A DNA stretch of 37,752 nucleotides from Clostridium sartagoforme AAU1 (GTDB taxonomy: Bacteria; Bacillota; Clostridia; Clostridiales; Clostridiaceae). The notes below the pieces were generated by a model. The model was not told the origin of the DNA and made no database searches. It was given only the letters and a program-made list of their open reading frames with translations. Shown here one piece after another: positions 25,071 to 33,486 of this stretch; positions within the stretch are counted from its first letter, which is position 1; each line of letters opens with the position of its first letter. Position numbers and translations under genes: made by a program. The stretch is taken from assembly GCF_000401215.1 (NCBI RefSeq), contig NZ_ASRV01000133.1, positions 1 to 37,752 of the forward strand, given 5' to 3'.

Positions 25071-25115
25071 TATTACTGATTATTTAAATATATATATAGA
25101 CAATTAAAATAAAAG

Positions 25116-25160
25116 AAGGCCTATAGAACTTTGTAGTTATTATAAGGTTTTATAGGCTTA
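25116..25160 (+). terminator. Terminator after the VanY-like gene
   Basis: An imperfect hairpin, AAGGCCTATAGAACTTT against AAGGTTTTATAGGCTT, with a short loop and a short T-rich tail. Confidence 0.6.
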
Positions 25161-25309
25161 TCTAAAGTTATTAATTATTTCTTCATAGTTTCAAGTATAT
25201 TAAGTAATAAATTCACAGTGATATTATATCCTTTATAGCATATTATGTATTATATGGTTAAGTCTTGACCTTCTGATAAATAGATTATTGTGAAGTTGTG
25301 GTGATAGAA

Positions 25310-25891
25310 ATGAGTAAAAATAATTGTAATCCATTTGCAGGTGGAAAAGTACCCCCTTGTAGCGCTTTTTTAGGTAATACTAATCCAATAATTAAAGATG
25401 GACAATTAATTTTCACAAATGATAATAGAGTTTTTTATTTTATAAGAACAACATCCAATACCAGCGATTCTAGTAATAATTCTCAACTTGGCACTTCAAA
25501 TGTACAAACAAATTTACAAATTAGCTTAACTACATTTTTGGTAGGTTTATATATAAATGAAGTACAGCTTGGAAATATTAGTCACTCTAAAAAAAATACA
25601 ATACATAATGATATGGCGGCAAATGACTTTATTAATAGCACACTTGAAAATAATCCAGAAGTAAATGTTGATTATACACCATCATTAGTAATTGTTGTAT
25701 CTAATACAAATGCTATTCTTTCAATATATACTAATACAATAAATATTACTCCATTGAACTACTATATATTATTTATATTGAATAGATTAGAGAATCATCC
25801 AGGCTTATTTTTTGGAAATAATGCTTATGCAACTGAAGATCCAATAAACTTTAGTTTAGCAGCTTTAGCACTTAGATTTCCTTTTGATTAA
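25310..25891 (+). CDS. Hypothetical protein, 193 aa
   Basis: I do not recognise this protein. It is Asn/Thr/Ser-rich with many hydrophobic beta-like stretches (NLQISLTTFLVGLYINEVQL, PLNYYILFILNRL). It opens with MSKNNCNPFAGGKVPPC, with two cysteines and glycine/proline and no signal peptide. The composition recalls surface or spore-coat proteins, but this is only an impression. I start at ATG 25310 because GGTGAT stands 5 bp before it; GTG 25298 is an alternative. It is flanked by a terminator upstream and a long gap downstream, so it is monocistronic. Confidence 0.6.
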   Translation: MSKNNCNPFAGGKVPPCSAFLGNTNPIIKDGQLIFTNDNRVFYFIRTTSNTSDSSNNSQLGTSNVQTNLQISLTTFLVGLYINEVQLGNISHSKKNTIHNDMAANDFINSTLENNPEVNVDYTPSLVIVVSNTNAILSIYTNTINITPLNYYILFILNRLENHPGLFFGNNAYATEDPINFSLAALALRFPFD

Positions 25892-26203
25892 ATAAAACTT
25901 CAAACTATCTTTAAGTATTCTAATTAGTATGACACCAAGAGAATTACCTAGTTCTGAAAAAGCCTTATTTTATTAATATAATTTAAAATTTTAAAATCTC
26001 GCTATAATGCAATGAAAAAGATAATGATTATACAGAAATAATTATTAAAACTCCATATATTAAAAATTCCATTTTGAATTCATTGTTACTGTCTAAATAG
26101 TACTTAAGGTAAAAGAATATACATAAAGCAAGAACTAGAATTGCTATAAGATATGCTATAATATTAAGAAAAGAAAATATAACTACATTATATGGGGGAT
26201 AAC
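25892..26203 (+). other. Intergenic region without a supported gene
   Basis: This stretch is AT-rich. A minus-strand reading frame here encodes two hydrophobic stretches but has no ribosome binding site and runs into the cadD start. No convincing terminator or promoter is seen apart from the GGGGGAT ribosome binding site of cadD. Confidence 0.5.
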
Positions 26204-26879
26204 ATGAGTGGAACAATAATAACAGCATTAATTTCATTTGTATGTACTAATGTCGATGATATATTTATACTTATGCTATTTTCTCGAAAATAAATAAAAG
26301 TATAAAAGTATATCATATAATTTTGGGACAGTATTTAGGTATATGTGTTTTACTTATAATAAGTATTATAGGAGCTTTAGGGATATCTATAGTTCCACCT
26401 AAATATGTAGGGTTGCTTGGATTATTCCCTATATATTTAGGTGTAAATGAATATTTTAAATATAAAAAAGAAAGTAAAAAGAATGAAAGTGAAAATCAGA
26501 AAGAAAAGCAAGATACAGATTTAAATAAAATAACAGAAAACTATAATAATAGTATAGCAATAGTTATAAAAAAAGTTATCAATCCGAGTGTTTTTAAAGT
26601 AGCTAGTGTGACTTTAGCAAATGGGGGAGATAATATTGGAATATATATACCACTTTTTCAAATATGAATTCAATAGAAATTTTTATAACAATAATAACAT
26701 TTATTTTTCTTATAGCAATATGGTGCTATATTGCTAAAACTTTATCAGAATATAACTTTATTAAAAAAAATATTGAAAAATATAAGCATATAGTTATACC
26801 AATAGTATTTATAGGGTTAGGAATATTTATAATGGTAGAAAGTGACACAATACCATTAATATATAATAAAATATTTTAG
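26204..26879 (+). pseudogene. cadD: CadD-family cadmium resistance transporter, two frameshifts
   Basis: ATG 26204 follows GGGGGAT and opens MSGTIITALISFVCTNVDDIFILML, the typical CadD start with its TNxDD motif. One base missing in TTTT (26279-26282) breaks the frame at TAA 26291. The second segment (GQYLGICVLLIISIIG ... NPSVFKVASVTLANGGDNIGIYIPLF) runs until a second single-base shortfall in TTTTT (26654-26658). The third segment (NMNSIEIFITIITFIFLIAI ... PIVFIGLGIFIMVESDTI) ends at 26879. Adding one T at each site restores about 225 residues, close to the family length, with six membrane segments and both NVDD and GGDNIGIY repeats. It is either a decayed gene or two sequence errors. Confidence 0.87.
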
Positions 26880-26984
26880 TGTAACAAAAAATATAAATTT
26901 TACCAAGTTATTTGAAAAGTGAAAAATTAAATACTATTTCTATATTAAAAAGACAAATAAGAAGTTTTAGAGGAGATATTAAAA

Positions 26985-27449
26985 ATGGTACATACAACAT
27001 TGAAGAAATTATGTGATTATCCTGAATATTTGGAAAAGGCAGCTTGTTGGTTCTCAGAAAAATGGTGTATTTCAGTTGACGCGTACAAAGAAAGTATCCA
27101 AGAATGTATTGATTTAAAAATGGGAGTACCACAATGGTATATTGTTTTAGATGATAAAGAAGAAATTATCGCAGGAGCAGGAGTTATAGAAAATGATTTT
27201 CATGACAGAAAAGATCTAAAACCTAATTTATGTGCTTTGTTTGTTGAAGAAAAATATCGAAATCAAGGAATAGCAAAGTATATTTTAAATTTTGTCAAAA
27301 GAGACTTAGGGAATATAGGTATTAAAAAGCTATATTTAGTAACAGATCATACAAAATTTTATGAAGAATGTGGCTGGGATTTTCTAACGATAGTAAATGG
27401 AGATGGTGGAAATCTTCAACGAATGTATATTACTTCTACATCACACTAA
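26985..27449 (+). CDS. GNAT family N-acetyltransferase
   Basis: A 154-residue acetyltransferase that uses acetyl-CoA; the substrate is unknown. The acetyl-CoA binding motif A is CALFVEEKYRNQGIAKYIL (R/Q-x-x-G-I/A form). Motif B follows with KKLYLVTDHTKFYEECGWDF. The N-terminal half has the expected CWFSEKWCIS and IVLDDKEEIIAGAGV strands. A good AGAGGAGAT site lies before the ATG. It is followed after 48 bp by the ACT-domain gene, so the two may be co-transcribed. Confidence 0.9.
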   Translation: MVHTTLKKLCDYPEYLEKAACWFSEKWCISVDAYKESIQECIDLKMGVPQWYIVLDDKEEIIAGAGVIENDFHDRKDLKPNLCALFVEEKYRNQGIAKYILNFVKRDLGNIGIKKLYLVTDHTKFYEECGWDFLTIVNGDGGNLQRMYITSTSH

Positions 27450-27497
27450 GGTTTAATGGTTTAAAATATAAAATAACTAGAAAGGGAATGTAATGTT

Positions 27498-27866
27498 ATG
27501 GAAATAAAAATAATAGATCAAGATTTTTCAATATGTAAAGTCGAAGATTTATCACAAATAGATTATTCAAATGAGTTTTGCTTTATTAGTAAGACAGACG
27601 AAGAGTTATCAATAGTATGTAGCACAAAATTGATACCAGCAAATGTGATTCAATGTGATAATGGATGGAGGGGATTTAGGATACAAGGTATATTAGATTT
27701 TTCTCTTATAGGAATTTTGTCAAAAATATCTACATTATTAGCAGAAAATAAAATTGGAATATTCGCGGTATCAACTTATAATACAGATTATATATTTACT
27801 AAGGAAGTAAACTTTGACAAAGCAATAAAAATCCTTAAAAGAAATGGATATATAATAAAAAATTAA
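27498..27866 (+). CDS. ACT domain-containing protein
   Basis: A 122-residue protein of the stand-alone ACT type (the family with two small ACT-like halves, related to amino-acid sensors). The C-terminal ACT is clear: FRIQGILDFSLIGILSKISTLLAENKIGIFAVSTYNTDYIFTK then FDKAIKILKRNGY. The N-terminal half has CFISKTDEELSIVCS. Such proteins are thought to bind an amino acid and regulate a partner; no partner is obvious. It lies behind the GNAT gene, and its own stop codon is inside the downstream terminator stem. Confidence 0.85.
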   Translation: MEIKIIDQDFSICKVEDLSQIDYSNEFCFISKTDEELSIVCSTKLIPANVIQCDNGWRGFRIQGILDFSLIGILSKISTLLAENKIGIFAVSTYNTDYIFTKEVNFDKAIKILKRNGYIIKN

Positions 27867-27901
27867 GCAAAAGCACTTATTATGCTATTGCTTAATTTTT
27901 A
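27861..27901 (+). terminator. Terminator of the GNAT/ACT unit
   Basis: A 10-bp stem (27861-27870 with 27888-27897), extended by AGCA/TGCT, is followed by a T run. The stop codon of the ACT gene lies within the 5' arm. Confidence 0.85.
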
Positions 27902-27931
27902 TTAAAATTCAAATATACATATTAAATAGTG

Positions 27932-27956
27932 AAAGAAATATATTTATATTTCTTTT
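27932..27956. terminator. Second hairpin between convergent genes
   Basis: AAAGAAATATA (27932-27942) pairs perfectly with 27945-27955 and is followed by T. It is A/T only, and may act in either direction between the ACT gene and the convergent minus-strand gene. Confidence 0.4.
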
Positions 27957-27985
27957 AAAATTAGGAAAATAACTTTTTTTATATT

Positions 27986-28014
27986 TAAAAAGAAATTATA
28001 ATACCTTATTTCTT
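27986..28014 (-). terminator. Terminator of the minus-strand orphan gene
   Basis: On the minus strand AAGAAAT pairs with ATTTCTT (28008-28014 with 27990-27996) and is followed by TTT. It overlaps the end of the gene. Confidence 0.5.
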
Positions 28015-28389
28015 AAAAATTATCAGATCACAACTATCTCCTGTTATAGTTATAAAATAAGGTATTTTATTGATTTTTTTTATTATTTTTATTTTGAAAA
28101 CAAAATAAATTCTAAAGATATCAAGATTATAAGCAACGAGATTAGCATCTGAAAAATAAGCTTTTACTTTTCTATCATTAGCATAATAAGCATAAGGAAT
28201 TTTTGATAAACCAGCACCATAACCTTTATTACTAATCATATCTACAAAATTAGATAAAATAAGTATATCTCCAACATCTATATTTTCGGAGTCTAAAACT
28301 AGAGTTAAGTCACCAATTTTGTTTTTACTTATAATACTAATATCATTAATATCCACAAATTTTTTGAGTGATAAGTCATATATTTTCAT
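28006..28389 (-). CDS. Hypothetical protein, 127 aa
   Basis: I do not recognise this protein. It is soluble, with a strand-rich pattern (LTLVLDSENIDVGDILILSNFVDMI, ..KIPYFITITGDSCDLIIF). The GAGLSKIPYAYYANDRKVKAYFSD stretch and the IDVGDILIL turn suggest a small beta-barrel, but no family is claimed. Its GGAGGA site (28419-28424, complement) is too far from the ATG unless a perfect 6-bp hairpin between them (28403-28408 with 28413-28418) shortens the distance. It is convergent with the ACT gene and divergent from the M20 gene. Isolated position and no partner. Confidence 0.55.
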   Translation of the reverse strand: MKIYDLSLKKFVDINDISIISKNKIGDLTLVLDSENIDVGDILILSNFVDMISNKGYGAGLSKIPYAYYANDRKVKAYFSDANLVAYNLDIFRIYFVFKIKIIKKINKIPYFITITGDSCDLIIFKK

Positions 28390-28794
28390 AATAATTATAT
28401 CTACATACCTATGTATGTTCCTCCAAAGACTTATTTATATATAATATATTTAATAAATATAATTTATGAATGAATTATAAAATCGCATTGAAAACTGTAA
28501 GTATATGTAATTATTATAGCTTTGAGAGGAGGTAGACAAGATTAAGAGTTAAGTTTTAATTTTGTAACCCAAATAAAAAAATTAAATGATGTAAAAAATA
28601 GATAAAGTACTTATAAGGTAATTAAAGAGGAAAACAGAAGTTTGAATATAAAGAAAGTTGTAGATAAGGTAAATTTTTCTAGGAAGTGAGAATAATATAA
28701 ATCAAGGAATATTAGACGAGAGATTTAAAAATTAAATAATATATAAACGAATTCTTAAGATAGCTTGATTCAAGCTGAGAGAGGAGGCATAAAA
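28390..28794 (+). other. 405-bp gap, mostly without features
   Basis: It holds the leader of the minus-strand gene (28390-28424) and AT-rich sequence. A GAGAGGAGG at about 28526 is followed by no usable frame. A short stretch near 28617-28688 reads KVIKEENRSLNIKKVVDKVNF without a start, possibly a gene remnant. The ribosome binding site of the M20 gene is at 28782-28787. No terminator or RNA motif is recognised. Confidence 0.4.
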
Positions 28795-29940
28795 GTGACA
28801 GTATTTATAAATGAAAAGGAATTAAGTGATAAATTAATTAAATATAGACGTGAATTACATGAAAATCCTGAATTGTCTATGGAGGAGTATGGAACTACTA
28901 AACGTATTCGTCGGTGGTTAAAGGAGGAAGATATAGAAATATTAGATTTGCCTTTAGCAACAGGAGTTGTTGCAGAAATAAAGGGGGATTATTCAGGCCC
29001 AATTATTGGTTTAAGAAGTGATATTGATGCACTGCCAATTTTAGAAACAACAGGTTTACAATTTTCATCTAAAAATTTTGGTGTAATGCATGCTTGTGGG
29101 CATGATTTCCATACTGCATCAATTTTAGGAGCAGCCATTATTATAAAAAATCGTAAATCAGAATTACACGGAACTGTCAGAATTATATTTCAGCCAGCAG
29201 AAGAAAATGCAAAAGGTGCTAATATAATTATTAAATCAGGAGCACTTGATAATGTGGAAGCTATATTTGGAATGCATAACAAACCAGATCTCCCAGTAGG
29301 TACAATAGGAATAAGATCAGGTCCACTTATGGCAAGTGTAGATAGATTTGAGATAGATGTGGTTGGAGTAGGTGGACATGCTGGAATACCTGAAAAAACT
29401 ATTGATCCTATCATAGTAGCAAGTCAAATCGTTTCTGGATTACAAACAGTAGTAAACCGTAACTTAAGTCCGTTTAGTAATGTTGTTATCAGTATAACTC
29501 GTTTTCAAGCAGGTAATACTTGGAACGTAATACCGGAAAGAGCAGAGCTTGAAGGTACAGTAAGGACATTTCAAGATGATATTCGCCAAATTATTCCCAA
29601 ATTAATGAAACGAAATGTAGAAGGAATCGCATCAGCCTTTGGAGCAAAGATAGATTTTAGATGGTATTCTTATTTACCTATTGTTAATAATTCAGAGAAG
29701 TTTATAAAAGTAGCTACTGAAGCAGCAACAGAATTAGGATATAATGCTGTATTAGCAAATCAAAGCACTGGAGGTGAGGATTTTGCATTATATCAAAATA
29801 AAGTTCCAGGATTTTTTGTTTGGATGGGAGTTGGAGGAGAGAAAGATTGGCATCATCCTTCTTATAATTTAAATGAAGATTCATTAATTATTGCTGCTAA
29901 TTACTTTTCTAACTTAGCAATTAAGGTACTATTAGGTTAA
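28795..29940 (+). CDS. M20 family metallo-amidohydrolase
   Basis: A cytosolic metal-dependent amidohydrolase of the M20D group (hippurate, N-acyl amino acid or indole-acetyl amino acid hydrolase type), about 381 residues. It has RRELHENPELSMEEYGT, the SDIDALPI strand, the metal motif MHACGHDFHT, PAEE, GMHNKPDLPVG, the dimerisation-domain start GVGGHAGIPEKTIDP and the C-terminal STGGEDFALY. I chose GTG 28795: AGGAGG (28782-28787) stands 7 bp before it. The upstream in-frame TTG 28765 would place the site inside the gene. It is monocistronic, with a strong terminator after it. Confidence 0.93.
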   Translation: MTVFINEKELSDKLIKYRRELHENPELSMEEYGTTKRIRRWLKEEDIEILDLPLATGVVAEIKGDYSGPIIGLRSDIDALPILETTGLQFSSKNFGVMHACGHDFHTASILGAAIIIKNRKSELHGTVRIIFQPAEENAKGANIIIKSGALDNVEAIFGMHNKPDLPVGTIGIRSGPLMASVDRFEIDVVGVGGHAGIPEKTIDPIIVASQIVSGLQTVVNRNLSPFSNVVISITRFQAGNTWNVIPERAELEGTVRTFQDDIRQIIPKLMKRNVEGIASAFGAKIDFRWYSYLPIVNNSEKFIKVATEAATELGYNAVLANQSTGGEDFALYQNKVPGFFVWMGVGGEKDWHHPSYNLNEDSLIIAANYFSNLAIKVLLG

Positions 29941-29958
29941 TTGTATTAAGTTATATTT

Positions 29959-30000
29959 AAGAAAGGCTTTTGAATTATATAATTTAAAAGTCTTTCTTAT
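29959..30000 (+). terminator. Terminator after the M20 gene
   Basis: An 18-bp stem (29959-29976 with 29981-29998, two wobbles, 4-nt loop, core AAGAAAGGCTTTT) ends in TCTTTCTTAT. Confidence 0.8.
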
Positions 30001-30028
30001 CTGTGTCAAAATATTAAACAATATCTAA

Positions 30029-30069
30029 GGTGTTAAAAAAACGTTAAGAAAATTATGTCTAAATATAAT
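30029..30069 (+). promoter_or_regulatory. Regulator box and promoter of the potassium uptake operon
   Basis: GGTGTTAA followed six bases later by GTTAA (30030-30047) gives two GTTAA half-sites exactly 11 bp apart (30032 and 30043). A perfect -10 TATAAT follows at 30064-30069 with no good -35, as at promoters activated by OmpR/PhoB-family regulators. A close match lies before the KdpD-like kinase gene. Confidence 0.55.
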
Positions 30070-30173
30070 GAAATAATAATACTAAAATATAATATTAAAC
30101 CTAAAATTTATACGTTTAGAGTTATTATAGAGAAGAATTAAATCATTTTATGTATTAAATTAGGGGGAGTAGT

Positions 30174-30647
30174 ATGGAATATATTTTAGGATTGATAATA
30201 TTAATTATGATATTTCTAGGTTACCGGGTTATGAAAAAAATTGATGATTTCTTGGAATTGCCAACTACTTTTCCAAAAGAAAAGAAATATGTGGATTATG
30301 GAGGAGTTATACTTGTTTATGGAAAATCAGATTTTGCAGATGGGATTTTAAATATTCTTGAAGAAAATGGTGAGCCATATGTGCACATTAATGATGTAGG
30401 CATAATAAATTTTGAAGAATCTTATATATGTTTTTTAGCAGTAGATAGTGATGATTATAAAAATCTCATAATGAGCAGAAATATAGAAATAGGGTCTAAT
30501 ATTAGTAATCAAGTGCTCTTATGTAATGATTTACTTTATCAAAATATATTTTATAGAAATAATGTACCATTTGTTTATGTTAACGATGGTCCGGAAAAAA
30601 TGATTATGCTTGCTAAGCAAAGAATTAAGGTGACAAAAAATGATTAA
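30174..30647 (+). CDS. Membrane-anchored protein with degenerate TrkA-N-like domain
   Basis: A 157-residue protein with an N-terminal membrane segment (about 3-19) and a soluble part. The part from GGVILVYGKSDFADGILNILEENG to CFLAVDSDDYKNLIM resembles the beta-alpha-beta start and the second strand of TrkA-N/RCK domains, but without the GxGxxG nucleotide loop. It is the first gene of the potassium operon and overlaps the TrkH gene by 8 bp, so translation is coupled. A likely role is an accessory or regulatory subunit of the transporter. The domain match is by eye and uncertain. GGGGGAG precedes the ATG. Confidence 0.6.
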   Translation: MEYILGLIILIMIFLGYRVMKKIDDFLELPTTFPKEKKYVDYGGVILVYGKSDFADGILNILEENGEPYVHINDVGIINFEESYICFLAVDSDDYKNLIMSRNIEIGSNISNQVLLCNDLLYQNIFYRNNVPFVYVNDGPEKMIMLAKQRIKVTKND

Positions 30648-31983
30648 AAAATGGATTAACAATTTAAGTTATACACGTATTATTGCATTCAGCTTTCTTT
30701 TAGTTATAGTAGTAGGAAGTATTTTTTTATGTTTTCCTTTTTCATCACGAAATAGAGAATGGACTCCATTTATAGATGCATTATTTACTGCAACAAGTGC
30801 AACAGGGGTTACTGGTCTTATTGTATATGATACATTTACTTATTGGTCTATATTTGGACAAATAGTTATACTACTTATGATACAAATTGGTGGTATTGGA
30901 TTAATGACTATAATTAGTATGTTTGCTATTTTTGCTAAAAAGAAAATTGGACTTCATGAAAGAATGATATTAATGCAATCATCAGGAAATATGCGCATTA
31001 GTGGTATTGTAAAGCTAGTAAAACGAATTATTATGGGAACAGTTATCTTTGAAGGAGCTGGAGCAGTTATACTTGCAAGTAAGTTTATTCCTAAAATGGG
31101 GTTTTGGGAAGGACTTTACAATGGTATATTTCATTCTATATCTGCTTTTTGTAATGCGGGATTTGATCTCATGGGAAAGTACGAAGAATTTTCTTCTTTT
31201 ACAGGTTATGAAACAGACATGATTGTAAGCATTACAATAGTGATATTAATTATAATAGGTGGAATTGGTTTTTTAGTATGGGATGATATACTAAAAAATA
31301 AATATCATTTTAGAGAGTATTCACTCCATTCTAAAATAGTAATTATAACAACAGTAGTATTAATTACCCTAGGAACTGTAGGATATTATTTGTTTGAAGC
31401 AAGTACTAATTTAAGAGAATTAACAATACCTGAGAAGATTATTTCTTCATTATTTATGTCAGTTACAACAAGAACAGCTGGATTTAATTCAATGGATCTT
31501 ACTACATTATCAGAATCAGGAAGTATTTTAACTATGATACTAATGTTTATTGGTGGAAGCCCTGGATCAACTGCTGGTGGTATAAAAACAACAACATTAG
31601 CAATAGTAATAATTGCAGCCTTTTCAATGTCAAAAGGGAGAAATGATGTAACTGTCTTCAAGAAGCAACTTGAAGAAAGCCTTATAAAACAAGCTGCTGT
31701 CATAACATATGTTTATTTAGCAGGAGTATTAACTGCAACAATGATTATATGCTTTGTAGAAAAAATAAGTGCTTCTACTGTAATGTTTGAAGTAATATCT
31801 GCAGCAGCAACAGTAGGACTTTCAAAAGGAATAACACCGTCTCTCGGAGTTTTTTCAAAAATAATATTAATAGTGCTTATGTATGGTGGAAGAATAGGTG
31901 GGTTATCATTGTTATTAGTATTTGGAGAAAAAAAGAAGGAAGCTCCATTAAAAAGGCCGCTTGAAAAGGTAATGATAGGTTAA
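30640..31983 (+). CDS. TrkH/KtrB family potassium uptake channel subunit
   Basis: An integral membrane K+ translocating subunit of 447 residues, the usual KtrB length. Four selectivity-filter loops are readable: TSATGVTG, CNAGFDLMG, TRTAGFNSMD and ATVGLSKG, each with the key Gly. FIGGSPGSTAGGIKTTT is the conserved region after the third filter. It overlaps the upstream accessory gene, and the TrkA-type gene follows after 38 bp, so the two should assemble as a K+ uptake system. Confidence 0.95.
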   Translation: MIKKWINNLSYTRIIAFSFLLVIVVGSIFLCFPFSSRNREWTPFIDALFTATSATGVTGLIVYDTFTYWSIFGQIVILLMIQIGGIGLMTIISMFAIFAKKKIGLHERMILMQSSGNMRISGIVKLVKRIIMGTVIFEGAGAVILASKFIPKMGFWEGLYNGIFHSISAFCNAGFDLMGKYEEFSSFTGYETDMIVSITIVILIIIGGIGFLVWDDILKNKYHFREYSLHSKIVIITTVVLITLGTVGYYLFEASTNLRELTIPEKIISSLFMSVTTRTAGFNSMDLTTLSESGSILTMILMFIGGSPGSTAGGIKTTTLAIVIIAAFSMSKGRNDVTVFKKQLEESLIKQAAVITYVYLAGVLTATMIICFVEKISASTVMFEVISAAATVGLSKGITPSLGVFSKIILIVLMYGGRIGGLSLLLVFGEKKKEAPLKRPLEKVMIG

Positions 31984-32021
31984 TTATATATTTACATATA
32001 GATAATGAAATGGAGGATAAA

Positions 32022-32675
32022 ATGAAATCAATACTTGTAATTGGAATGGGAATTTTAGGAAAACATCTTGCAAGTAAAATGCAGGAACTTGGAAATGATG
32101 TAATGATTGTTGATAAAAGTGATGAAGTAATTCAAGAATTATCACCAATATTTAAGGACTCCTTTGTTGGAGATTGTACAAAGGAAGGTGTATTGCGATC
32201 CTTAGGAGTTAATAATTTTGATTACTGCTTTGTAGCCATTGGTGAAGATTTTTATGCTTCTTTAGAAATTACATCAATATTAAAAGAACTTGGAGCAAAA
32301 TTTGTTGTATCAAAAGCTAAGAGAGAGCGTCAAACTGAGTTTTTAAAAAAGGTAGGAGCTGATGAGGTTTTTTATCCTGAAAAGGAAATTGCAGAAAAAC
32401 TTGCAGTAAGATATAATGCTACAAATATCTTTGACTATATAGAACTTACTTCTGAATACTGCATATTAGAAATACCAATAGCACCTAATTGGCTTGGAAA
32501 AACTATCGAAAATATTAATGTAAGAGCTACATATAAGGTTAACATTATTGCAATAAAGAATAAAAATTCATTAAATCCAGCACCAGGTGGAAAATATGTG
32601 TTTAAAGAAGATGACCATATAGTAGTAATGGGGCTTTCTACTGATGTATTTAGACTTTCTTCGAAAACAGAATAA
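32022..32675 (+). CDS. TrkA/KtrA family potassium uptake regulator
   Basis: The cytosolic gating ring subunit for the TrkH-type channel, 217 residues. The N-terminal RCK domain has the nucleotide loop VIGMGILGKHLA, acidic D at the end of strand 2 (IVDKSDE) and GDCTKEGVL. The C-terminal RCK-C domain starts near 135 (FDYIELTSEYCILEIPI). I chose ATG 32022 because GGAGG (32012-32016) precedes it; ATG 32010 would put the site inside. It is last in the operon and ends at a bidirectional terminator shared with the convergent KdpE-like gene. Confidence 0.94.
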   Translation: MKSILVIGMGILGKHLASKMQELGNDVMIVDKSDEVIQELSPIFKDSFVGDCTKEGVLRSLGVNNFDYCFVAIGEDFYASLEITSILKELGAKFVVSKAKRERQTEFLKKVGADEVFYPEKEIAEKLAVRYNATNIFDYIELTSEYCILEIPIAPNWLGKTIENINVRATYKVNIIAIKNKNSLNPAPGGKYVFKEDDHIVVMGLSTDVFRLSSKTE

Positions 32676-32681
32676 AGTAAT

Positions 32682-32750
32682 AAAAGGTTGCTGCACAAAT
32701 TAAAATATTCTAGATGATGAATAGAAGTATAATTGTGCAACAACCTTTTT
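32682..32750. terminator. Bidirectional terminator between trkA-like and kdpE-like genes
   Basis: AAAAGGTTG (32682-32690) and TGCACAA (32692-32698) pair with TTGTGCA and CAACCTTTT (32733-32749), with one mismatch. A T run follows on the + strand and an A run precedes, giving T on the minus strand. It overlaps the stop codon of the minus-strand gene. Confidence 0.8.
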
Positions 32751-33447
32751 ATTTTTTATCTGTGAATCTATAGCCTATTCCAATTTCAGTAAGTATAAAG
32801 CGCGGATGGGAAGTATCATTTTCAATTTTACGGCGTAAATTTGCCATGCAAACACGTATGCTCTTCGAATCACCACTTTCTGAATAGCCCCATACTTCCT
32901 TCATAATTTGCCTGTGAGTAACAACCTTTCCACAATTAGAAACTAGTAAAAAAAGCAATTTATATTCAAGTGGTGTAAGGTGAATTTCCTTTTGCCCAAG
33001 AAATATTCGTCTTCTTTCGGTATCAACTGTAAGATCATCAAAATGGTAAATACTTTCTGGTTGAATAAAATTCTCTCTAACAATGAAACGTTCCATTACA
33101 CGAACTCTAGCAAGAAGTTCACCCATAGAAAAAGGTTTTGTAACGTAATCATTAGCGCCAGCATCAAGGGCTGAAATTTTATCATTATCAAATTCTCTAG
33201 CAGAAACAACAAGTATAGGTATTTGTGAAACATTTCGTATTTCTTTAATAATCTCATTACCATCCATATCTGGAAGACCAAGGTCAAGCATTATGATATC
33301 TGGTGATTGTGTACAAAACGCAAGAATACCATCCTTTCCTGTAGGAGCAGATATTACTTGGTAACCTTTTGCCTTCAAAGCCATGGACATAAAATTAGTA
33401 ATTTTGGAATCATCTTCTATAATTAAAATAGATTTAGTTTCAATCAT
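32749..33447 (-). CDS. KdpE-like OmpR-family response regulator
   Basis: A 232-residue regulator. The receiver has E11-D12-D13, phospho-acceptor D55 (IIMLDLGLPDMDG), the VVSAREFDNDKISALDAGANDYVTKPF segment typical of KdpE, and a winged-helix domain with HLTPLEYKLLFLL, THRQIMKEVWGYSES, SIRVCMANLRRKIE and ILTEIGIGYRF. It lies 39 bp downstream of its kinase gene and converges on the Trk genes. KdpE-type regulators respond to low K+ or stress. No kdpFABC is in the window, so its visible candidate target is the trk operon. Confidence 0.92.
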   Translation of the reverse strand: MIETKSILIIEDDSKITNFMSMALKAKGYQVISAPTGKDGILAFCTQSPDIIMLDLGLPDMDGNEIIKEIRNVSQIPILVVSAREFDNDKISALDAGANDYVTKPFSMGELLARVRVMERFIVRENFIQPESIYHFDDLTVDTERRRIFLGQKEIHLTPLEYKLLFLLVSNCGKVVTHRQIMKEVWGYSESGDSKSIRVCMANLRRKIENDTSHPRFILTEIGIGYRFTDKK

Positions 33448-33486
33448 ATTATAATAAAACTCCTCTCTAAAACTTAAAAATTATTT

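Noticed and set aside
26028..26237. Minus-strand frame encoding two hydrophobic stretches
   Set aside because: No ribosome binding site or suitable start, and it overlaps the start and ribosome binding site of cadD on the other strand.
28390..28794. T-box or other leader RNA before the M20 gene
   Set aside because: No T-box bulge sequence, specifier stem or terminator could be recognised.
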